Shown: positions 1 through 7,213 of the stretch, in pieces
Layout: every line of letters begins with the position of its first letter
Position numbering within the stretch: the stretch's first letter is position 1
Source: Duganella lactea
GTDB taxonomy: Bacteria; Pseudomonadota; Gammaproteobacteria; Burkholderiales; Burkholderiaceae_D
Assembly (NCBI RefSeq): GCF_009857505.1
Contig: NZ_WWCP01000043.1
Location: forward strand, 1-38,451
Reading direction: 5' to 3'
DNA: 38,451 nucleotides
Translations under genes and position numbers: made by a program
Notes under the pieces: generated by a model
Seen by the model: the letters and a program-made list of their open reading frames with translations, nothing else
What the model was told of the DNA's origin: nothing
The model's database searches: none

Positions 1-1635
1 CACCGGCGCCGGTTGGCGCGCTGCCGGGGTGGTGACGATGTGCAGGTCGCGGCGTGCGCCGGCGCGGCCGGACGGCTGCGCCGCCAGACGGAACACCGAC
101 ACCAGCTCGCTCAGCGCGGCCGCCTGGTCCTGCATGCTCTGCGAGGCGGCGGTGGCTTCCTCCACCAGCGCGGCGTTCTGTTGGGTCACGGCGTCCATGC
201 CGGCGATGGCGGTGTTGACCTGCTCGATGCCGGCGCGCTGCTCCTCGCCGGCGGCGCTGATCTCGCTCATGATGTCGGTCACGCGGCGCACGCTGTCCAC
301 CACGTTTTCCATGGTGGCGCCGGCCTGCTCAACCAGCTGGCTGCCGTTTTCCACCTGCTGCACCGAATCGCTGATCAGCTCCTTGATTTCCTTGGCGGCG
401 GCGGCCGAGCGCTGCGCCAGGTTGCGCACCTCGGTGGCCACGACCGCGAAACCGCGGCCCTGTTCGCCGGCGCGCGCCGCTTCCACGGCCGCGTTCAGCG
501 CCAGGATGTTGGTCTGGAAGGCGATGCCGTCGATGACGCCGATGATGTCGACGATCTTGCGTGACGACTGGTTGATCGAGCCCATGGTCTGCACCACCTG
601 CGACACCACGGCGCCGCCTTGCTGCGCCACCGCCGACGCGCTCAGCGCCAACTGGTTGGCCTCGCTGGCGCTGGCCGAATTCTGCTTGACGGTGCTGGTC
701 AGCTCCTCCATCGACGCGGCGGTTTCCTCCAGCGACGCGGCCTGCTGCTCGGTGCGGGCCGACAGGTCGACGTTGCCGGCGGCGATCTGCTGCGATGCGC
801 TGGCGATGGTGTCGGTGCCGGCGCGCACGCGCTCGACCAGGCCGGCCAGGCTGTCGCGCATCGACTTCATCGCGAACAGCAGGCTGTCGCGGTCGCCGTC
901 GCGGGTGTCGATGGCCACGCTCAGGTCGCCGTCGGCGATCTGGCCGGCGATCGCGACCGCGTAGTCCGGCTCGCCGCCGAGGCGCTGCACCAGCCAGCGC
1001 GTGATCAGCGTGGCGCACAGCGCGCCCAGCACAATGGAGCCGATCAGCAGGGTGATGATCCACAAGCGCGCCGACGCATACAGGGCGTCGCCCCGGTCGG
1101 AGGCGGCATCGCCGCCTTCCTCGTACAGCTTGACCAGCTTGTCGATCTGGCCGCGCAGCGACACGATCAGCTTGTTCGATTCGCCGCGGATCAGCTGCTT
1201 GGCGGCGGCATCGTCGCCCTGGCGCACGGCGGCGCGGATCTTCGCGTCCTCGGCCATGTAGCGGTCCCACATCGACAGGAAGTCGTTGTACAGCGCCTGT
1301 TCCCCGGGGGTGGCGATCAGCTTGACGTAGGTGTCCTGCATCTGGCGCAGGTCCACCAGGTCGTTGGCGATGACCTTGTCGTACTGGTCCATCTGTTTTG
1401 GATCGGTGGAGATGATGTACTGGAACTCGCGGGTGCGCACGCGGGCGATCTGCGCCTTCAGGTCCTGCACTACGCGCATCGCCGGCATCCAGCGCTCGGA
1501 CAACTCGGTCGACGCGCTGTTGACCTGGGCCAGCTTGATGATGGCAAACATATCCACTGCGGCGGCCAGGGTCAGGACCAGCGCAAACGCCAGCCCCAGC
1601 TTGGTCGCCAGCTTGAGATCACGTAACAAAGTCAT
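1..1635 (-). CDS. Methyl-accepting chemotaxis protein (3' end cut by window edge)
   Basis: A membrane chemoreceptor that senses ligands in the periplasm and controls CheA through CheW. The ATG at 1635 follows a GAAGGA ribosome site, and 545 codons are visible without a stop, so the C-terminus lies left of the window. The protein starts with an N-terminal membrane helix, followed by a roughly 160-residue periplasmic helical region of the four-helix-bundle (Tar/4HB) type. A second membrane segment (WIITLLIGSIVLGALCATL) leads into a HAMP region and a long coiled-coil signalling domain. The conserved hairpin tip is clear (GVIDGIAFQTNILALNAAVE, then GEQGRGFAVVA). QQAASLEETAASMEEL and QQNAALVEEATAAS are likely methylation-helix segments. 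The ligand cannot be read from the sequence. Family assignment is very secure. Confidence 0.96.
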   Translation of the reverse strand, partial: MTLLRDLKLATKLGLAFALVLTLAAAVDMFAIIKLAQVNSASTELSERWMPAMRVVQDLKAQIARVRTREFQYIISTDPKQMDQYDKVIANDLVDLRQMQDTYVKLIATPGEQALYNDFLSMWDRYMAEDAKIRAAVRQGDDAAAKQLIRGESNKLIVSLRGQIDKLVKLYEEGGDAASDRGDALYASARLWIITLLIGSIVLGALCATLITRWLVQRLGGEPDYAVAIAGQIADGDLSVAIDTRDGDRDSLLFAMKSMRDSLAGLVERVRAGTDTIASASQQIAAGNVDLSARTEQQAASLEETAASMEELTSTVKQNSASASEANQLALSASAVAQQGGAVVSQVVQTMGSINQSSRKIVDIIGVIDGIAFQTNILALNAAVEAARAGEQGRGFAVVATEVRNLAQRSAAAAKEIKELISDSVQQVENGSQLVEQAGATMENVVDSVRRVTDIMSEISAAGEEQRAGIEQVNTAIAGMDAVTQQNAALVEEATAASQSMQDQAAALSELVSVFRLAAQPSGRAGARRDLHIVTTPAARQPAPV

Positions 1636-1723
1636 AGGACAATTCCTTCAGGAGCAAGTGGACGGCGCAATGTTTGGGCGCCGCCCTGATTTGTTATTTG
1701 GGGAGCCGTGAGAATGTGTGATA

Positions 1724-1737
1724 TTTCCCACGGGAAA
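1724..1737. promoter_or_regulatory. Palindrome TTTCCC-AC-GGGAAA in the MCP/dioxygenase divergent region
   Basis: A perfect 6+6 inverted repeat with a 2-base spacer lies about 90 bases upstream of the MCP start and 145 bases upstream of the dioxygenase start. Its size suits a dimeric regulator's operator. The regulator is unknown and no function is shown. Confidence 0.35.
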
Positions 1738-1842
1738 CGCATGGTAGCACAAGACAATTAGTTGCGCTTACTCCCCGCAGTGCAGCAAGTTCTACGTAGT
1801 TTCCGCATGTTGCGTCGCAGCATGAGATGTCGTGGTATTTGC

Positions 1843-1854
1843 GGAAATATTTCC
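1843..1854. promoter_or_regulatory. Palindrome GGAAATATTTCC just upstream of the dioxygenase gene
   Basis: A perfect 12-base palindrome ends 27 bases before the dioxygenase start codon. Its TTTCC/GGAAA half-sites resemble those of the palindrome at 1724-1737, but in the opposite order. It could be an operator or a small leader hairpin. Function is inferred only. Confidence 0.35.
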
Positions 1855-1881
1855 TTGCGGCATTTTTTTTGGGAGGTCCTG

Positions 1882-2868
1882 ATGGGCGCAGCACTCAAGC
1901 AGTCACCACATATTTTCGTCACCGTGCGCGATTTCGACTGGGGTCAAGATCAGTCGGCCATCGTGGCGATCGTCAGTCGCTACTTCAGCGACTACAACGG
2001 CAACGGCTTCTATCCGCACCCGGACGAGGTGGCGCTGCAGCGCGAGCTGCTGGCGGTGCCCGCATTGCAGCAATTGCGCCGCCATCTGCGTCATGCCGGC
2101 GTCCGTGGCTTGGCCATCACCGGCCTCGGCCTGGCCGGTCTGGCGGAGGCGGAGCGCAACGCCGTGCTGTACGCCATCGCGCTGAGCCTGGGCTTCCCGA
2201 CCTCGACCGATCAGCGCACCCAGCGCGTCGCCTGGGACATCCGCGCGCGTCCGGGCAGCGCCGAGCAGAACCGGTTTGTCACGTTCTCCGAGCGCGTCGG
2301 CAATGCCGACATGCATACCGATTCTTCGTTCTATCCGATGCCCGAGGAGCAGTTCCTGCTGTACGTGGTACGCGCCGCGCAGTGCGGCGGCGGCGCGTCG
2401 CTGCTGATCGATGTGGACGCTATCCACGCCGAACTGCAGCGCACCGAGGCCGGCCGCGCCAGCTTCGAACTGCTGAGCGAGGCGCGGCTGCCTTTCCGCG
2501 TGCCGTCGGTGTACGCGGCCAATGACGAGCAGGTGGAAATCGAACTGGCGCCGGTGTTCGAACGGCTGGGCGACAGCCTGGCGATGCGCTGGCGCTACGA
2601 TTCCATCCTCAAGGGCCTGGCGGCGCGGCCGGCGCTGGACACGCCGCCGCTGCGCGCCGCGCTGACGCTGCTCAACGAGGTGATCGAACAGCGCGCGCCG
2701 CGCTTCTGCGAGCACCTGCCGGACGACACGCTGCTGTGGGCCGACAACCGCCGCACGCTGCACGGCCGCGCCACCTACACCGATGCGGCGCGCCACCTGA
2801 TCCGTATCCGCATCGGCGACACGCCCAATGCCGAGCGCATCGGCCCGTCCGGCGTGGCGATGGATTGA
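1882..2868 (+). CDS. TauD/TfdA-like Fe(II)/2-oxoglutarate dioxygenase
   Basis: Predicted non-haem iron oxygenase of 328 residues that would couple 2-oxoglutarate decarboxylation to substrate hydroxylation. The iron-binding facial triad is visible: His145-Thr-Asp147 in NADMHTDSSFY, and the distal His294 in NRRTLHGRATY. Arg304 or Arg308 a few residues later suits the 2-oxoglutarate carboxylate. I chose ATG 1882 because GGGAGGTCCTG sits directly in front; an in-frame ATG at 1762 lacks a ribosome site and would cross the upstream palindrome. The AEC permease gene starts two bases after the stop, so the pair is probably one operon handling one compound. The clavaminate-synthase/TauD fold is secure, but the substrate (amino acid, sulfonate or other small acid) is not known. 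Confidence 0.85.
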   Translation: MGAALKQSPHIFVTVRDFDWGQDQSAIVAIVSRYFSDYNGNGFYPHPDEVALQRELLAVPALQQLRRHLRHAGVRGLAITGLGLAGLAEAERNAVLYAIALSLGFPTSTDQRTQRVAWDIRARPGSAEQNRFVTFSERVGNADMHTDSSFYPMPEEQFLLYVVRAAQCGGGASLLIDVDAIHAELQRTEAGRASFELLSEARLPFRVPSVYAANDEQVEIELAPVFERLGDSLAMRWRYDSILKGLAARPALDTPPLRAALTLLNEVIEQRAPRFCEHLPDDTLLWADNRRTLHGRATYTDAARHLIRIRIGDTPNAERIGPSGVAMD

Positions 2869-2870
2869 GC

Positions 2871-3785
2871 ATGCTGAACGCGATACTGCCGGTCTTGCTG
2901 ATCATCCTGCTGGGGGGCGCGATCCGTCGCTACGGCTGGCTGCCCGAGGCGTTTTTCCCGTCAATCGAGAAGTTCTCGTACAACATCTGCTTTCCGGCCC
3001 TGCTGTTCAGCGGCACGGCCAAGCTGAGCTTCGGCTCGGCCGAGGTCGGCGACCTGGCGCTGGCGACGCTGCTGCCGACCGCGCTGGTGACGCTGGCGGC
3101 GCTGCTGTTGCTGCTGCCGGCGCGCGCCTTGCCGGACGCGGCGCGGTCGTCGGTGGTGCAGGGCGCGGTGCGGCCCAACACCTACTTCGGCATCGCTGTG
3201 TCGGCGCTGCTGTTTCCGCCGCAGACGACCGCGCTGGTGATGCTGTCGCTGGCGCTGTGCCTGCCGGTGGTGAACGTGATCTCGGTGATCGCGCTGTCGT
3301 GGTGGAGCGGCGTGCCCGCCGACGCCGGCCGCATCGGCCGCAACCTGGTTCGCAATCCCATCATCCTGTCGACGCTGGCCGGCGTGGTGTGGAGCGTGGC
3401 CGGCCTGCCGCAGCCGGCGCCGCTGTTCAATACCCTGGACATCCTCGGCAAGGCGGCACTGTGCCTGGGCCTGATCTGCGTCGGCAGCGGCCTGGAGTTC
3501 TCGCGGCAGGGCTTGCGGCCGATGGCGCTGAGCCTGACGTCGGCGTTGAAGCTGCTGTTGCTGCCGCTGCTGGCCGCCAAGGTCAGCCTGCTGTTCGCGG
3601 TGCCGGCGCCGGTGGCGCTGGCGGCCTGCTTTTACTGCGCCTTGCCGACCGCACCCAACGCCTACATCATGGCCCGGCAGATGGGCGGCGACACCCGGCT
3701 GATGGCGTCGCTGATCACGGTGCAGACGCTGCTGGCCGCGCTGACGCTACCTTTGAGCAGCCAGTTCCTGCGCTGGATGGCCTGA
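2871..3785 (+). CDS. AEC-family (auxin efflux carrier type) permease
   Basis: Integral membrane carrier of 304 residues with about ten hydrophobic segments, starting MLNAILPVLLIILLGGAIRR, typical of the AEC family. Bacterial members move organic acids such as malonate or malate, or amino acids. A typical family feature near the C-terminus is ALPTAPNAYIMARQMGGD. The ATG at 2871 lies two bases after the dioxygenase stop, implying co-transcription and probably coupled translation. Its last 39 bases overlap the 3' end of the opposite-strand acyltransferase gene. MdcF malonate carriers belong to this family, but this copy is 21 kb from the malonate cluster and pairs with an oxygenase, so I do not call it mdcF. 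Confidence 0.85.
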   Translation: MLNAILPVLLIILLGGAIRRYGWLPEAFFPSIEKFSYNICFPALLFSGTAKLSFGSAEVGDLALATLLPTALVTLAALLLLLPARALPDAARSSVVQGAVRPNTYFGIAVSALLFPPQTTALVMLSLALCLPVVNVISVIALSWWSGVPADAGRIGRNLVRNPIILSTLAGVVWSVAGLPQPAPLFNTLDILGKAALCLGLICVGSGLEFSRQGLRPMALSLTSALKLLLLPLLAAKVSLLFAVPAPVALAACFYCALPTAPNAYIMARQMGGDTRLMASLITVQTLLAALTLPLSSQFLRWMA

Positions 3786-4946
3786 TGCCGGCCACGCCGG
3801 CGTCCGGCCCAGGCCGAACAGTGGGCGCAGCACGGCGATGCGGCGCACCACTTCAAACACGCCGAAGCTGATGCCGAAGGTGAGCACCACCAGGAACACA
3901 CCCTCGATGGTCGGCGCCAGCTTCACTGGCTTGAGCCAGTGGGCCATGGTGACGATCAGCGTCTGGTGCAGGATGTAGACCGGGAACACGGCCTCGGTCA
4001 GATAGCGGCGTTTGGCGCTGTCGAAGTTCAGGTGGCGGCGGCCGAAGCCGCACACCGTCAGTATCGCGGTCCATTGGCAGACGCAGTACACGGCGCGCAT
4101 GATCGGCTTCCATTGCAGAACCTCGGTCGTGCTGGCCAGCGCGTCGGGGATCGACCAGTAGATGACGATCAGCGCCCAGCTGCACAGCCACAGTCCCAGG
4201 CTGGTCCAGCGCAGCGACTCCACGCGTGCCCAGAAATCGGTCTGCATCGCCAGCAGCGCACCCAGGGCGAACACGAAGAAGTATTGCGCATGGTTGTACC
4301 AGTCACCGAACAGCGCGTGGGTGCTGGGGAAGTGGTCGACCAGCGCATAGCGCGCCGCCGCCAGCACCGCCACCGGCAGCGCGATCAGACGCCAGCCGCT
4401 GAGCAGCCGGCCCAGCGCGGCGCCGATGGCGTCCAGCCGCGCGCCCAGCAGCCAGGCGATCAAGCCGCCGATCATGGTGTAGACCCACAGGTAGGCGACG
4501 AACCACAGGTGGTTCCAGGTCGGCAGCGCAAGGCAATCGCCGTTGCGGCAAAAGCCGTGGTAGGCGGCGATGTAGCGCTGCATGAATTCAGCGTAGCTGC
4601 CCTGGTAAGCGATCTTTTCGACGATTTCAAAATACGATTGCGGCGGCACGATGACGAACATGCCGAATATCAGCGGCACCAGCAGCCGCCAGCTGCGCTG
4701 ACGCAGCAGCGCGCCGACGCGCATCTTCTTCAGCATGAAAGCGGTGGCGACGCCGGAAATCATGAACAGCAACGCGAGGCGCCAGGGCGACGACAAAATC
4801 ATCAGCGGCTCGATGGCGGGACCGGCGTCGGGGCTTTTGACGTGCCAGTCCCACGTCACGTAGTACATGCCGGTGTGATAGAGGATCAGCAGGCAAAACG
4901 CAAAGATGCGTATCCAGTCGAAGTAATACAGGCGTTGTTGATTCAT
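3747..4946 (-). CDS. Acyltransferase-3 family membrane protein
   Basis: Polytopic membrane protein of 399 residues in the acyltransferase-3 (OafA/OpgC/YrhL-like) family. These proteins transfer acyl groups such as acetyl or succinyl to extracytoplasmic glycans or other surface molecules. The family hallmark near the N-terminus is present: YYFDWIRIFAFCLLILYHTG, with the conserved His in the first helix. About ten membrane segments follow. I set the start at ATG 4946 because GGAG lies nine bases before it; an in-frame ATG at 4958 has no better site. The gene stands alone, and its 3' end overlaps the AEC gene by 39 bases in antisense. The acceptor molecule cannot be predicted. Confidence 0.88.
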   Translation of the reverse strand: MNQQRLYYFDWIRIFAFCLLILYHTGMYYVTWDWHVKSPDAGPAIEPLMILSSPWRLALLFMISGVATAFMLKKMRVGALLRQRSWRLLVPLIFGMFVIVPPQSYFEIVEKIAYQGSYAEFMQRYIAAYHGFCRNGDCLALPTWNHLWFVAYLWVYTMIGGLIAWLLGARLDAIGAALGRLLSGWRLIALPVAVLAAARYALVDHFPSTHALFGDWYNHAQYFFVFALGALLAMQTDFWARVESLRWTSLGLWLCSWALIVIYWSIPDALASTTEVLQWKPIMRAVYCVCQWTAILTVCGFGRRHLNFDSAKRRYLTEAVFPVYILHQTLIVTMAHWLKPVKLAPTIEGVFLVVLTFGISFGVFEVVRRIAVLRPLFGLGRTPAWPASGHPAQELAAQR

Positions 4947-5045
4947 TTCAGGCTCCATGTTTTTATGAAGCCAGATTAAAGGACGTGGCGCGCCGTCGTC
5001 CATCGCCATGGGGCGAATTGGGCGCGGCGAGGGGCGAGTTGGACC

Positions 5046-5408
5046 TTACTGGCCGGGCGGCGGCTGCCAGAGCTCGACCTTGTTCCCCTCGGGATCAATG
5101 ACCCAGCCGAATTTGCCGTAATCGCCATCCTCGGTCTTTTCCAGCACATGGCAACCCTCGTCGCGCAGGGCCTGCAGCAATCCGCTCAGGTCGTGCACGC
5201 GGTAGTTGATCATGAAGGACGAGGTGCTGGGCGCAAAGTGGTCGCCGTCAGCCTGGCTGATGGACCAGGCGGTGGTGCCGGACTCGGTAAACGCCGCGCC
5301 GCCCCAAGGCTGGACGTCGACACCCAAGTGCTGCTGATACCAGCCGCGTAAGGCCGCTGGATCTTTTGCATGAAAAAATATGCCGCCGATACCGGTTACA
5401 CGTTTCAT
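5046..5408 (-). CDS. VOC (glyoxalase/bleomycin-resistance fold) protein
   Basis: Small soluble protein of 120 residues with a single vicinal-oxygen-chelate unit pair. It starts VTGIGGIFFHAKDPAALRGWY and ends FGWVIDPEGNKVELWQP, the two family signatures. His13 and the Glu of KVELWQP are the expected metal ligands. Members include glyoxalases, dioxygenases and antibiotic-binding proteins, so a specific reaction is not assigned. GGGGAGG precedes ATG 5408 by six bases. The gene is downstream of the LytTR regulator gene on the same strand, 47 bases away, so read-through from that operon is possible. Confidence 0.85.
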   Translation of the reverse strand: MKRVTGIGGIFFHAKDPAALRGWYQQHLGVDVQPWGGAAFTESGTTAWSISQADGDHFAPSTSSFMINYRVHDLSGLLQALRDEGCHVLEKTEDGDYGKFGWVIDPEGNKVELWQPPPGQ

Positions 5409-5455
5409 GATCGCCTCCCCAAAGTGGAGCCTTAGCTTACCATGCAGGCAAACGC

Positions 5456-6163
5456 TTATTGAAAATGGGCGACGACGTCGGCGCGATACTGGCGGCTCAG
5501 CGGCACGCGGGCGCCGCCGCGCAGCAGCAGTTCGCCGTCGCCTTTGTCGTGGTTGATGATGCTGGCGATCCAGTCGATTTGCACGGCGGCGCGGCGGTGG
5601 CAACGGATGAAGCGTGGGCCGAGTTTTTCCAGCAGGCCGGCCAGCGTCTGGCGCATCAGCGGTTCGCCGTCGGCGGTGTGCAGGATGACGTAGTTGTCGG
5701 CGGTTTCTATCCACTGGATTTGCTCGACCTTGACGATGCGCGTGCCGCCGCGCTCGGGGATCAGCAACTGGCCGACCGCCGGCAGCGGCGTGCTGGCCGG
5801 CCGCTGCGTGGCCAGACGTTCGCGTGCGCGTTGCAAGGCGCGTTGCAGGCGTGGCTGGTCGTAGGGCTTGAGCAGGTAGTCGATGGCGTTGGCGTCGAAG
5901 GCGCGGATGGCGTATTCATCGTAGGCGGTGACGAAGACCACCAGCGGCGCCGGCGCCGGCAGCGAGGCGGCGACATCGAGGCCGGAAATTTCGGGCATCT
6001 GGATATCGAGCAGCAGCAGGTCGGGCGCGAAGGCCGGCAGCGTCTCCAGCGCTTCAACACCGTCGCGGGCTTCCTCGATGGCGCTGATGTCCGGCTCGGC
6101 CGACAGCATGCGCCGCAACTTGTCGCGTGCCGGGCGTTCGTCGTCGACGATCAGGATGCGCAT
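5456..6163 (-). CDS. LytTR-family response regulator
   Basis: Two-component response regulator of 235 residues. The receiver domain covers roughly residues 1-118: acidic pocket Asp7/Asp8, phosphorylated Asp53 in LLLDIQMPEISG, and the conserved Lys in AIDYLLKPYD. A LytTR DNA-binding domain follows from about residue 130 (VEQIQWIETADNYVILHT ... RCHRRAAVQ), a mostly beta fold that binds direct repeats in promoters. ATG 6163 lies inside the 3' end of the histidine kinase gene, giving a 13-base overlap and strong evidence for translational coupling. It is the third gene of the antiporter-kinase-regulator operon. Its targets are unknown; autoregulation of the operon is a reasonable guess. Confidence 0.95.
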   Translation of the reverse strand: MRILIVDDERPARDKLRRMLSAEPDISAIEEARDGVEALETLPAFAPDLLLLDIQMPEISGLDVAASLPAPAPLVVFVTAYDEYAIRAFDANAIDYLLKPYDQPRLQRALQRARERLATQRPASTPLPAVGQLLIPERGGTRIVKVEQIQWIETADNYVILHTADGEPLMRQTLAGLLEKLGPRFIRCHRRAAVQIDWIASIINHDKGDGELLLRGGARVPLSRQYRADVVAHFQ

Positions 6164-7209
6164 GGCAGCCTCACTTCGGCGCGCACACCCGCCGGCGACA
6201 GCGCGGTGAGCGCGAATGCCGCGCGGTCGCCGTACAAGGCGTCCAGTCGCTCGCGCAGGTTGCGCAGGCCAATGCCGGGCGTTCCCATGCCGGCGTTGGC
6301 CGCGACGTTGCCGGCATCGTCTTCCAGCCGTAGCAGCAGATCGCCGCCGGCGCGCTGGGCGGAAATGGTGATGACGCACGGCTGGCGGCGTTTTTCCACG
6401 GTGTGTTTGAAGATGTTTTCCAACAGCGGTTGCATGCTCATGACCGGCACGTCGCAGGACAGCAGCGAGTCGTCGATGTCCCAGTGGATGCTGACGCGGT
6501 CAGAAAAGCGCTCGGCCATCAGGCCGGCATAGCCGCGCAGGATGCGCAGTTCCGTTTCCAGCGGCACCAGGTGGCGCTCGCCGATGTCCAGCGTGGCGCG
6601 CAGCACGTCGCTCAGCTGGACCAGCATCGCGTCCGCCCGTTGCATGTCGCTGTACATCAGCGAGGAGATGGTGTTGAGGGCGTTGAACAGGAAGTGCGGC
6701 TGCATTTGCTGGCTCAGGCGCAGCAACTGCGCTTCACGCAGCGAGGCGTTGGCGCGTTCGACGCGCAGCTTTTCTCCCAGCATCGCGTGGAAGGACAGCA
6801 CGCCAAAGGTGATCGTGGCGAAGATGCAGAAGAACACTGTCATCTTGATGTCTTCGTACAAATACACCGAGGCCCAGTCGCCGTGCGTGTAGCGCTCGCC
6901 GGCCAGTGCGTACACCGCGTGGCGCATGCCGAAGGCCATCGGCACGAACGCCACCCAGTACACCGGCAGCCACACAAACTGCCGCGCGAACCAGCGCAAG
7001 GGCGAGTGCAGCAGGTGGTCGTATCGACGCGTGAAGTGGCGCTGCGCCAGCAGCAGCAAGGTGCCGGTCAGCGCCGATGACGATTCCCACAGTATCGGCT
7101 TCCACACGCCGTGATCATGATCGCGCAAATACTCCTGCACCGAGGTGGTGATCATCAGCAGCCAGAATAATACCCAGGCGATCGCGATAACGGTGCGGGT
7201 TCTTTGCAT
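6151..7209 (-). CDS. LytS/YehU-type sensor histidine kinase
   Basis: Membrane sensor kinase of 352 residues. About four hydrophobic segments fill residues 1-145, starting IAIAWVLFWLLMITT, with little periplasmic sequence. A short coiled linker leads to the His_kinase (LytS-type) box with phospho-acceptor His172 in QMQPHFLFNALN. A C-terminal HATPase domain follows, with its N box (PLLENIFKHTVE) and G box (GTPGIGLRNLRERL). This subfamily pairs with LytTR regulators, and such a partner overlaps its 3' end. The start codon is four bases after the antiporter stop. The near absence of a periplasmic sensor domain suggests that it senses the membrane, or an integral partner such as the antiporter; this is inference. 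Confidence 0.94.
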   Translation of the reverse strand: MQRTRTVIAIAWVLFWLLMITTSVQEYLRDHDHGVWKPILWESSSALTGTLLLLAQRHFTRRYDHLLHSPLRWFARQFVWLPVYWVAFVPMAFGMRHAVYALAGERYTHGDWASVYLYEDIKMTVFFCIFATITFGVLSFHAMLGEKLRVERANASLREAQLLRLSQQMQPHFLFNALNTISSLMYSDMQRADAMLVQLSDVLRATLDIGERHLVPLETELRILRGYAGLMAERFSDRVSIHWDIDDSLLSCDVPVMSMQPLLENIFKHTVEKRRQPCVITISAQRAGGDLLLRLEDDAGNVAANAGMGTPGIGLRNLRERLDALYGDRAAFALTALSPAGVRAEVRLPCAS

Positions 7210-7213
7210 GGTG

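Noticed and set aside
1762..1881. Longer N-terminus for the dioxygenase beginning at ATG 1762
   Set aside because: It lacks a ribosome site and crosses the 1843-1854 palindrome, whereas ATG 1882 has GGGAGG right before it.
2871..3785. AEC permease as the malonate carrier MdcF
   Set aside because: It is 21 kb from the mdc genes and paired with a dioxygenase, and the mdc operon already has its own TRAP transporter.
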